Of a stretch of DNA of 64,000 bases, positions 26,557-49,000 are shown one piece after another. The DNA comes from Hydractinia symbiolongicarpus (taxonomy: Eukaryota; Cnidaria; Hydrozoa; Anthoathecata; Hydractiniidae). The position numbers and the translations under genes are program-made. Below the pieces are notes generated by a model. That model did not search any database. It had not been told where the DNA came from and saw only the letters and a program-made list of their open reading frames with translations. How positions within the stretch are numbered: position 1 is the stretch's first letter; the number at the start of each line of letters is the position of its first letter. Where the stretch lies: NCBI RefSeq assembly GCF_029227915.1, contig NC_079876.1, positions 25,765,828-25,829,827 on the forward strand, read 5' to 3'.

Positions 26557-27323
26557 TGCCATAAATCCCTGCAGCCACAAAGCCCTGCAGCAACAGAACC
26601 ATGCAGCCATGTATATCCCCAGCAGCCACGCAGCAGCTGGATGTAGCAACGAAACCATGCAGCCACTCAATAATTATTAACGGAAAAAGACCATGTCGAT
26701 TTTAAAGTTGATTCCCTATAGCTAGCTGTTTACCTAGAAACTTAAATCAGAACAGAGTGTGGAGAAGAGACAAGAAAAGATAATAACAAAAAGATCAGGA
26801 AAGTATTCCAATTACTTTCGATTAGGAAAGGCGAGACAAAAACAGAGGCATGTGTTGCTAACGTCCAGAAAGCCGTTTGCCGATTTTCGCCAGACCGCCG
26901 ACCCCCCTCCCCCATAGCTTCTTTTTCGCTTGCCTGGCGGTTACAAGCAACACATAAAACCCAGGAATGAGATTACGACAATCCCCTTCCTTCCCTACTT
27001 TTATATGCCTTTCGAGTTTTAAAACTTCGTACTGGTACTTAATAGTACTATGGCACATGATGCACTTTATTAGCGCGAAACACAGACGCGGCATCGCAAA
27101 TTTTTAAAACTGGGATAGGGTCGTCAAACAAAGCTTATTCACCACCAGTTTGCATTTTGTAATGCCAATTTTGTAACTACATCACGTATACAGTGGGCAA
27201 CTCAGTGCAGACAAAATTGCCTGCTTTGCCGGGATGCTCACTTTATAGAGACTTGGCTATGAGAGTTTAACCTAAAATAAACTCGTTCCGAGCATCACTG
27301 TCTGTCTTAACGGGATGTTCGCT

Positions 27324-27488
27324 TTAAGGGGGGATTTTCACGAAGCGAATTAAGCGGCGAATTCGACAACGAATTGTATCTGAGCATGCGCAGTTTTGTT
27401 TGTTTTGATTTTGCATAGAACTGCGCATGCTCAGATACAATTCGCAGTCGAATTCGCCGCTCAATTCGGTTCGTGAAAATCCCCTTAA
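27324..27488. mobile_element. Palindromic MITE with TTAA target duplication (piggyBac-like)
   Basis: A 157-bp element at 27328-27484 is flanked on both sides by TTAA. The arms are about 65 bp each and nearly perfect inverted copies, including GGGGATTTTCACGAA ends, GCGGCGAATTCGAC and TTGTATCTGAGCATGCGCAG, around a 20-bp AT-rich loop. TTAA duplication is the hallmark of piggyBac-type transposition; no transposase is present, so it is non-autonomous. Confidence 0.85.
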
Positions 27489-27640
27489 AGGGTGTTCATA
27501 TGAACGGAGTTACACTGTGTTACAAAACGTTTTTCAAAAGCGAAACAAAACTAAGGGATCCATTTACACCAGGCATCGATCGTTTGTGGAGATTCGTTAT
27601 TTCTGAAAAAAAGTTGTATTGGGTTGCCCATTGCAATCAG

Positions 27641-27868
27641 TAAATTACTTTATTATTATTATTTCGAAATATTTATACAGGATATAACCACTTCAGTGTT
27701 GGAAACACTGTTATCAACGTGGTTCCTGTGTTCTGAATATATACATTAGGTATACACCGGCATTGCCTACCCAATTTCCCTCACTTGGCATGGGTTGACC
27801 CGTAGCTGTGGTGAAGACACTTGCTAAACATGCCAGCGCAGTGGACCGAATTATGGACCTTGTGATTG
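27641..27868 (-). mobile_element. tRNA-derived SINE, copy B, 5'-truncated
   Basis: Closely similar to copy A (20791-21042) over the body: on the + strand both contain GGAAACACTGTT and CCGTAGCTGTGGT. The tRNA-like head is missing, so it ends near AATCACAAGGTCC on the minus strand. Confidence 0.75.
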
Positions 27869-28193
27869 ATTTTTCTATTGAATCAACCAAACTTATCGAG
27901 ACAACTACAAAATAGAGAAAAATGAGCCATAATAATTCCCGAGAAGGGTAGCAAAACTATCCAAAGAATTATAATCGTCCTTGTTCCTGTATTAAGCATC
28001 CGACATTATTCGTGATACGATGTTTCACAGAGAAAAAATAACATCCATATAAAAATAGCAATATAAAAAACTTATGTATTTTTCTATGAATTTCTACTGC
28101 TATATTTAATTTCAAATTATTCATTTAAAATTTGTTTAGTGATCTATCAGATAGCGTTCTTGGTAATGTTTATACGTATAAAACCATGATTGT

Positions 28194-40405
<12,212 letters not shown>

Positions 40406-43400
40406 TGTTTGGTTGTTTGCTATGTCTTCACGGGTTAGCAATATTTATAAAATACTTTAATTAGAAAATATGAAAAATAAACACAATACAGCCTAAATTA
40501 GATATATAATGTTCAAATGACTGTAATCGTGACCATTAGGTATATCACAGAGTCTCAAGCCTATGAATAAGGGAAGAGCGATTGCTCTTGCTCACGCAAA
40601 GGCTTGCCCAATTCTGAGAAATGAGAAACTAGCTAAGCCAATAATTGCTCCCCCAATTCCAAAAAAAAGTTTTTTTTGGCTGAGTAATATCAATTTTACT
40701 CACATAAAAATCAATGTTATTTTTCTTATTATTTACCATAAGAAAGAACCAAAATATATAAAAAAGATAAAATAAAATAAATAAAAAAGATTCGTGATAA
40801 AATATGCATTTATAATAATATTCTATTTATTCAGATTGCTCCCCCAGTTTAAATTATTGTAACCTTGGGGGAGCGATTTATTGCTCTGGTGTTATTTTCT
40901 TATTGATAGGCCTGGAATCTATGCTTCATGTTTGTCTGTGAACCAAAGGTGGTAGCTGAGAGCAGCGAAGTTAAATTCCATAGACTTTTACATGTATTTT
41001 TCCACAAGCTTAGTTTTTTCACATAAACAATATTTACTCCTGCAGAATTTAGGCTCACTGTCAGAACCATCAGTCTATAAAATTACATCTTAATACAAAA
41101 GACACAAAATTATATTTTATATGTATCCATTTTCTTTTTAATGAAAAATAAGCTTTGTATGAAGGTAATATATATAATCCTAGAATGAAATATTACATAA
41201 TTTATGATAAGTAAGAGGGTCATTTAAAACTAATAACAGATTTTCAAAATAATCCCTGTTGAAATCTGAAAGATTTTGCTCAAATTTTGTTTGATACCAT
41301 GGTTGACATAAGATAATTCTGAAAATCTATCTCATTTTGTTTTTGAGACATTGCTATACAAACTTACCCTACCAAGAACAGATTCTAAAATTGATGGTTC
41401 AAAAATGAAAATAGCGCATACTTTAGGATGTTATATCAAAAACTAGTCTAGAAGCATGTCTGAAAATTTATAAGGTCAACTCCAAAATATAAAACGGGGT
41501 TGCCACTCTTTTTGAAAAGTCAAATTTGAGGAATTTTGAGCAGGAATTTCGCACTTTTTTGAGGAGATTTATGCGAATATCTTTTTGAAATCTCTTATGA
41601 ATATTCGTTACTATCACATAGTGCTTCATTATAATGAAACAAACCGGGCATGCATTGAGATAAAAGATTATTAGTGGTAATAGCTCTCGTACTCTCTGTG
41701 CGAGACCAGGGTTCGATTCCTCTTGACGGCAATTCAAAATGGCCGAGTGGATGTTACCACAGCCCCGGGTTAACCCAAGCCATGTGAGGGAAATTGGGAA
41801 GATGGCACACAGTGTAGGCCGTTGGATGTTGCCGGGAGTTGTCTAGTAGAGCGCGGGCCCTAATTGGGTCTGCGTAGCTCAAAATGAGCATTAAATACTC
41901 TAGAACTCTCCATCTAAGCCATGGCCCCTCCTGGAAATAATAGACAGGGTATATCCCTCGATATTTGTGAGGCTAGTCATGTAAAATATGCACATCTATC
42001 TAGCTATCTACATCTTTAAGAAGATTTGAGGAAAAACCTTTTAATAAGAGTTATGTCCCCCTTATGTCCGCTCCTCTACCCACAAAAATATCAGCACATA
42101 ATGTTTGTAGGACCTAGAAAAAAGATTGTTTACTAGAAAAAAGAAAGGAAGTTAGCTAGAAAGGTGTTTGTTGGGTTTATATTACGAAATCTTTTGCGTG
42201 ATCTTCAAAAAAGAACTTGACAGTAAAAATCCTTGCTTTCTTTCGTTACAAATTAATTCTTGCATTACATGAATTAATATTGAAAGAACCAGCCGCATAA
42301 ATATGCAATCATTTGAAGATTTTTCGGTAGTGTAAAAACATATTTTTGATCAACAGCGCACCTCTCGCTAGCATTTTAAACATGTGTGAGAGAAAATGTT
42401 TAAACGGCGCAGTTAAATGTACGGACTTATTCTTGCCTAACTGTAAGCAATTAGCAGCAGTAACTAGAAATAAACATCATTTTTCAATTATAAAAAGGGT
42501 AGAAACGATCTACTATCACTCTTTTTGTAAGTAGATAGTATATTGGATAAAGAAATAACATCTTTTAAGTTTGATAATGGAGCGTGGTTTTCAAGTCCGA
42601 TTATGCACAAAATTAATCAAAATGGTAGTCGCGGCTGCTACAACGTTGTAAACGCCGCGATGAAAACAAAAATTTACGAGAGATGAGCTTAGCTTTATAA
42701 TTAGCTATGTGTGCGTAGTCTCAATTTTTAATTTTTGAGAGTTTCCAGGTTAAAACAACATTTTCCTTATAAATTAAACCCTTTAGAGTAAAATTTTCAA
42801 GAGAAAAGGGGATCAAATGTTTCTTTAGGCAGAACTGGCTTACCATGATGTGCCTAGAGTTCTTAGCTAGCTAGATTAGCTAGCGTAATTACTAGGAGTC
42901 TTCCTTTAAATTTAATGCGAAGCTAATTTCCACTTTCCAGAAGAAAAAAAATGCATGGTATAAGAGGATAAGAACTTCAGTTTACATGCAATTCCGAAGA
43001 GATGTCTTTTCTAGAAACAGGAAAGGTCAAGCCCCCCCTTGCATGTGCAATTTGTAAAAAATCTACAGGCCTTAGAAGCTCTAGAATGAGAATATAATGA
43101 AGTTACTTTTTATCTCTAATTTTTTCGTCCGGCTGTGGCTATATAATTTTATTGAGGGGACATATTTGGGTAGCTACAAACCATCCTTCTTCATCAATTT
43201 TTTTATTGATTTGCAATAATTGTAGTTGGTCACGCATCCTTGCTTCTCAGCACTGAAAGAAGATCCGAATTTCAGTAAGTGTGTGAATTTTGGTATATAT
43301 ATTTTGCTTTTACCACTTTAATAAGCAATTTGATGCTTAAGTAGGATGTAATTCTTGCGGTCGGAATGTTCTCCTTCGTTGCTCTCTGAAAGGGTACAAA

Positions 43401-43955
43401 GTGGACTTTTCACAGTAAAACCTTCACAGTAGAACTCTTAATTAAACAGAATTTACGAGCAAAACAGTGTTAAAATATTGCAAAATGGCAAAAATTAAGC
43501 AGTATCTATAAAACATATTAAAATTTTAACTAAAAAAAGACTTCCTTGAAAAATCCAGTATTGTATTTATGTAGGTTTCACCACAAAAACATTATGATTA
43601 CGGCATTTGCACACCATTTTATAATGGCTTCTTAATCTGAATACTGGCCTGAGATTGGTTCAACCAGTATTATGATGCAAACCCGACTGCAAGAATAGAC
43701 ACCTAATTAAGAGGTGTAGTTTATTTATACTGTAACAGCGTAGTTAAAAGTTTTCCGTGACTGTTATGGCTATAGCTACTTTCATGAACGAATACACTTT
43801 TGTCCAAAAGAGATTTTTGGCATATTTACACATCTTATCCCCATAATACAGAAAATATCCTCAATATATGACAATTAACATTTGTTGTCCACCACTACAT
43901 CATTTATTGTTTGAACTATCATCTTAGGCAAAAACAAAACAAAAAACAAGTCAAA
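40406..43955. other. Divergent intergenic region between CARM1 and NAA10
   Basis: About 3.5 kb between two start codons that point outward. It holds a SINE copy (41672-41965) and otherwise AT-rich sequence. A good splice acceptor (ATCTTAG) lies about 30 bp upstream of the NAA10 ATG, at about 43927, pointing to a 5' UTR intron or a trans-splice site. No core promoter could be assigned. Confidence 0.45.
41672..41965 (+). mobile_element. tRNA-derived SINE, copy C
   Basis: The head looks like a tRNA gene: TAGTGGTAATAGCTC fits an A box and GGGTTCGATTCC, about 40 bp later, is a near-perfect B box. The body shares GGGTTAACCCAAGCCATGTG plus AGGGAAATTGGG with copy A, and the 3' part shares GGGTATATCC and ATATTTGTGAGG-like sequence. 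It is the best-preserved head of the three copies. Confidence 0.75.
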
Positions 43956-45620
43956 ATGAATATTCGCTGCACAGAACCTGAAGATTTGATGAACATGCAA
44001 CATTGCAATTTATTGTGTCTGCCAGAGAACTATCAAATGAAATATTATCTATACCATGGTTTGTCTTGGCCACAATTAAGTTATGTGGCAGAAGATCCAA
44101 ACAAAAAAATTGTGGGGTATGTACTGGCAAAAATGGAAGAAGAACCAGATGATGATATCCATGGACACATTACTTCGTTAGCAGTAAAACGTTCACATAG
44201 AAGATTAGGTAGAGTAATGTTTTATATTTTCTTGTACACATTAACTTAAAAATTACTTATAAAATAGGACTTGAAGGAAACCCCGGGGATAAAATGATGT
44301 TGGACTTATATTATAGAGCTTAAAAAGTTGGTTAACAAGTCTTTTTAATTTTTTTAAAATGCTCTTTTCGGTCTAAAGATATTCACATTTAAAGAATTTT
44401 AGATTTAATTATGTTGCATAAATTAGGATTTCATATTTGAGTAATAGCAAATTTTGACATTTTCTGTCATCAGTAATTGTAGGCCTGTTGAAGGATGTGC
44501 ATTCAAACTTTATCAATGCAAATGATGACCCCATATCTTTGGATCTGCATGTCGGTTCGCAATAAAATTTGCAGATCCCAAGTTATTGGGTCATTGAAAA
44601 AAATTTAAGAGGCCTGGGACGAGCAAACAAGTATCATTTTGGCAAAAAAAATTATGTTAATCAATTCACCTTTGTAATGTTCTAATGAAAGTGCTTTAAA
44701 AAAAGTGTGTAGCGACATGTTTTTTATAAGAGATGATTTAGTGTTGTTTCTTATCTCTGGGTGGGATGGTTGGGTGATTTATATAGGCAGGTTACTTTGC
44801 ATTAATATCAACGTTATGTTTTTATAATTAGGTTTGGCAAGGAAGTTAATGGATCAAGCTGCTCGTGCTATGGTTGAAAATTTTGGTGCTAAATACGTGT
44901 CTCTGCATGTGCGTGTAAGCAACAGAGCTGCTCTTAACCTGTAGGTTCATTTTTATTCTTTACAGTAATTAAACCATGCTTGTAACAAACTTCTAAAAAA
45001 ATTGGGGAAAGCGTATTTGCTAAATTGTTGAAAGTATTTATGTAATTTTGAAGTAAATGCTTAAGGCACAAAAGCTGTGTTTTGTATCAAAATTGTCTTT
45101 TTTCCACGTGCCCTAAAGGCTAAATACAGTGGTTTTAATTTTCATTTATTTCAATATTTACAATATTTTTTCTTGCCATATATTTACACATTTTGATGAT
45201 AAAAAATTACTGTTCAGAAATTTTAAATTTGAACTTCTGTAGGTAAAAATTATTTACACCTGTACTATACATTCATCTAAATAAGGTGCTCTCCAAAAGT
45301 GCACGCACTAACAAAACTCGTGAGCGCTATAGCAAAAAATTGTAGTCTTATGGAAATGAGCCTAACACTTTCTTTTGACCTTTTTCAGTTATGAGAAGAC
45401 TCTCAAGTTTGACAAAAGCGAAGTCGAGCCCAAGTATTACGCAGACGGTGAAGATGCATACGCGATGCGAAAGGCTTTAACCGGTTTTAGTATGACGGAA
45501 CACTGTGAGTACAATTCCGAGGACGAGTCTTGTCTAGAAATCAAAGACGCAGACATTGAAAAACTTTCGTTAAACGCTACCTCAGACGAGTGTTCAAAGA
45601 AGGAGAGCAGTAACACGTGA
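43956..45620 (+). CDS. NAA10: N-alpha-acetyltransferase 10, catalytic subunit of NatA
   Basis: Catalytic subunit of the ribosome-bound NatA complex (partner NAA15), which acetylates N-termini starting with Ser, Ala, Thr, Gly, Val or Cys. Three exons, 43956-44208, 44832-44940 and 45389-45620, give 197 residues (human 235). A GNAT fold covers residues 1-150: [20 protein letters not shown] at the start, the acetyl-CoA loop RRLGLA at 82-87, [20 protein letters not shown], and [19 protein letters not shown]. After that only a short acidic serine-rich tail remains. Human HVRKSN reads HVRVSN here, which creates a donor-like GTAAGC inside exon 2. The upstream sequence AAGTCAAAATGAAT supports the start. 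Confidence 0.96.
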
Positions 45621-45666
45621 TACAGTGAAATATAAATAGTTTTGATCGAGTTTCTTCCAATACATA

Positions 45667-45676
45667 AATAAATAAA
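45667..45676 (+). terminator. NAA10 polyadenylation signal
   Basis: Two overlapping AATAAA hexamers about 50 bp after the NAA10 stop, the expected distance for a short 3' UTR. Confidence 0.65.
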
Positions 45677-46020
45677 TGCGATTCTTTGTTTTTACTAATC
45701 TCCTTGTTGTACTTGTTGTATTTTACTATATTTATCACTTGGTGTAGTTTCGAATCTGTGTACTTCGAATTGTATACATTTCGTTTCTACCATTATGAAT
45801 TAGTAACCATGCTCTCTATTTAGCAATACTTTGTCGTCGCACATGTTCGACTAGTTTTCGATTATTCTAGCGTATGTTTTAAATATGTACCGGAAGAATA
45901 ATTTAAACTGTGGATCTTTATATAGGTATGGAATAGCAATTCCATGGTTTTCCCGAATAAGATTTACGCGATCTTTTACCATGAGTGCGACAGGTTGTCC
46001 ACCGTTTTTTTTCACGTCTT

Positions 46021-49000
46021 TTATTCCACGCTCCCATCCACGAGGGAGACTTTACCAGCTGTCTGTACCGTGAGAGGAACACATGTCAATCCTAGCTTTT
46101 TATGTACATTACTTGCTATCAATCGTAACTGTTCCATTGACATGTCGTTGAAAAGTAAGTTTAATGCTTGCAGGGCGTTGCTTGCGGGTTTGTGTTTATA
46201 ATAACCCGCCAGCCCGTCCCCGGATGTTTTATTGTTCCCTGTGATTTCTTCTAAATATTTACTTTCATAATTTTCATGGTCCTTTTTTTCTTCATTCGTT
46301 CCTAATATCTCCATTATGTTTTTTGTTTTGTTAAAATCTTCGAAAAAATTATTTCCTCTTCTCCATGCTCGCAAACTTAGATCTCCATCGCCGATGACAT
46401 TTATCCATGTTGTAGCTAGCCATTTTTCGCCGTTTTCAACTTCGCAATGACCGGACATTGATTCTTGGTTTAACTCACCAACCATACCGTCCTTAGGATT
46501 TATATAATTATTATACCAAAACACGGCTTTTCCTTTCTTAGGCTTTACGACCAGGGATGATTTGGGACATCCAGTGATTTGATTTGATTCATCGATAGCA
46601 CGAGCAGAAAATATCTGAAATGAAAAATAAAATAGCAGGTCCGACGAAACGGGTTGGGGGAAGATGGTTTTGGTAGTGCCATGAATTCTTACTTTTTTTA
46701 GGAACAGCTTCGAAAACACTATTTTTCCATTACACGCAGTAAAACTTGTGAAAAAGAGGAAAGCTATCACAAAATGCCATCGCGAACATATGAATTCGCT
46801 TTTTTCCACAAACACATAGAATCATGAAGTAGAACAGAGACAAAATTTAAGTATTTTTCTCACCAGGCCTTTTCGTCGCCTTTATAATATTTAGATTTCG
46901 CAGTACATTACCCTGAGAAAAAAGTAAGGACTCTAAAAGTCATACCTCGTAATCACGATTCCACATGAAGAAGCTGCCTCGTAGTAGTTTTTGTCCAGGC
47001 AACCACCAATAACCAGAAACTTTAGTACCATCGATTATTTTACCTTGATACTTGATATTTGGATCGCCTGAGCTTTGCGCATTGTATCGTTTTTCAAATT
47101 TCATCGTATCTCCTGAATACATTTATTTTTATTAACACTTTTACAAAAATCAACAAGGCAAATAAAGCATTCTTTTTTGCCTCGTTTTACATATATATTT
47201 CTGAAGAAGAAACACGGACCTTGAAAACAAGCGAGTCAAATAAACCACTGACGCAATTTGTTTATACTAGTTCGAACTAAACGTACCTATGATGATACCA
47301 TGTTGAAACGAGAAATCTCCACTTTCGTCTTTCCCCTGCGCAGAGAAAATCCTGTTTGAACCTTCTCTTTTAAAAGCAAAGTCGACTTGAAAGTAAAACT
47401 TGCTACCGGTTGTTTTGGCGTATATGAAATAGCCTCTCCACTCTCCCGAGTTGTTCATTACATCCTAAACGAAAAGAACTTTGTTTTTTTGCAAATATCG
47501 AAAAGAAAACCGAAATTAGAGTTAAGACTTTAATTACGTTTACAGAGTCAAAACAGTGCAAAAAACTGCTTTTGTCATATAAAGTTCTAGATACATGTTG
47601 CGACGTTTGAGTTAAAGAAAGGAAATACCCGAAGAGATCAATTAAAACGTTCGAGGTAAGAAGAGATTCGAGTTATAGGGGTTCGAGTAATAAAGAGTTT
47701 TTTATGAGTTTATTAAGAAATTCTCATTGTGTCAGCGAAATCGTCTGAGTTAAAGATATATTCGAGTTATAGGGGTTCGAGTTATAGAGAGTTCACTGTA
47801 TATAAAAGAGAGCGATTACATTGGTTATTTATACATTATTTTTCGGTTAAAAAGATACTCTTGAAACTTACTAATTGTTGCTGACGTCAGCAAAATTATT
47901 TACCCTGAATTTTGGAACCTTTGTGAACCCATTCGTAGATTAAGTTCGTGGTGCGGGCGCGTTAGAGAATGCCACCAGCAAATATTAAATGCGTTCTACA
48001 TGGCCTCCCCGTGCGCTAAAGTAGCGCTTTTTTTAGGATATCGGCTGCAGAGTATTGGCCAATTTACCCTTTTGACCATGTTTGAATAATGACACACAAA
48101 CTTCTTTTGTTTTATTAATTTTGCGGTACCATTTTGCATGACAGACGCAATGCAGTATAAAAAAGGACGGGAGAACCCATGGATTTTTCTATGGGCCACC
48201 TACTAGTCTATATTAAAATACTAAAATTTCCGTCTGCGAGCCAATTATGGTAGCTACTAGCATTGGCGGGTAAACCCTGTGGATTTTCACAACGGTAAAT
48301 TGTCGTAGAGTTTCCTGTGCTTATAACTCGTAGTTAGTCTTACCTGATATTTATTGTTCGCCAGTGGAAACGCAAGTTCTCCTCCCTCTACATCGCTGAG
48401 AAAAATATTCATTGAAATGTACCTACAAAAAGGATGTAGAATATCTCTACATTAATAGTCGTATTTTTTCTGTCTGTCCGCAAGAAAAGTGTCATACAAC
48501 GGCCAAACAAAATATAATAAAGACAGACGACCCCGTAAATGTATCCACTGGTTAACGTCTAGTATAATGATATAGCAAAATAATGCATTAACTTGTCTCG
48601 ATAATTCTTTGACTCGATTATGATTATGATTCAGTTTATTGGGGAAAAAGTGCCTCTCGGTAATCGATCTGGTAAAATTATTACGACAACAATTTACCTC
48701 GATAATTCCTTAAAAATCATCAAAGTTAGCAGAGTAGGTATGCAAGTAAAAACGAGTGGAGACAAACAAGCAAAAGAATCCATCAAAGTAAAGAACATCA
48801 TTTATATCCATACCTACAAAGTCTGCAGACCTTTCCTACGTCACCATACAAACAGCAAGGTATATCTCTATCCACAGGCTCGCTATCCTGGCGAGTCAAT
48901 TGGAACTGTCCTTTTGAGAATTGTCTAACTTGTAAGGGTTCACTTTCTTCTATGATATCCACAGGTAGACCAGTTAACATTGCAACTCTGAGAGAGAAAT

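Larger units (their letters stand above)
24802..28193. other. Intergenic region upstream of DNAI3 and downstream of CARM1
   Basis: No convincing gene. It contains a degenerate minisatellite (25725-25960), telomere-like repeats (26524-26556), GCAGCCA-rich low complexity (26560-26670), a GC-richer patch (26850-26960), a palindromic MITE (27328-27484) and a SINE fragment (27641-27868). The 121-codon frame at 25308-25673 does not begin with ATG and has no recognisable domain, so it was not called. DNAI3 promoter elements must lie just right of 24801 but none can be assigned. Confidence 0.55.

Noticed and set aside
26858-27094. 78-codon minus-strand frame in a GC-richer patch
   Set aside because: No recognisable domain and no splice context; local GC content alone explains the open frame. 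It may belong to an unidentified repeat.
41672-41745. Possible functional tRNA gene
   Set aside because: A and B boxes are present, but the sequence continues into the SINE body shared with two other copies, so it is a SINE head and not a free tRNA gene.
46615-46815. N-terminal extension of the 264-codon frame containing the last exon of the minus-strand P4HTM-like gene
   Set aside because: A clear acceptor (TTTCATTTCAG) at 46615-46616 and the phase of the preceding exon place the exon start at 46614.
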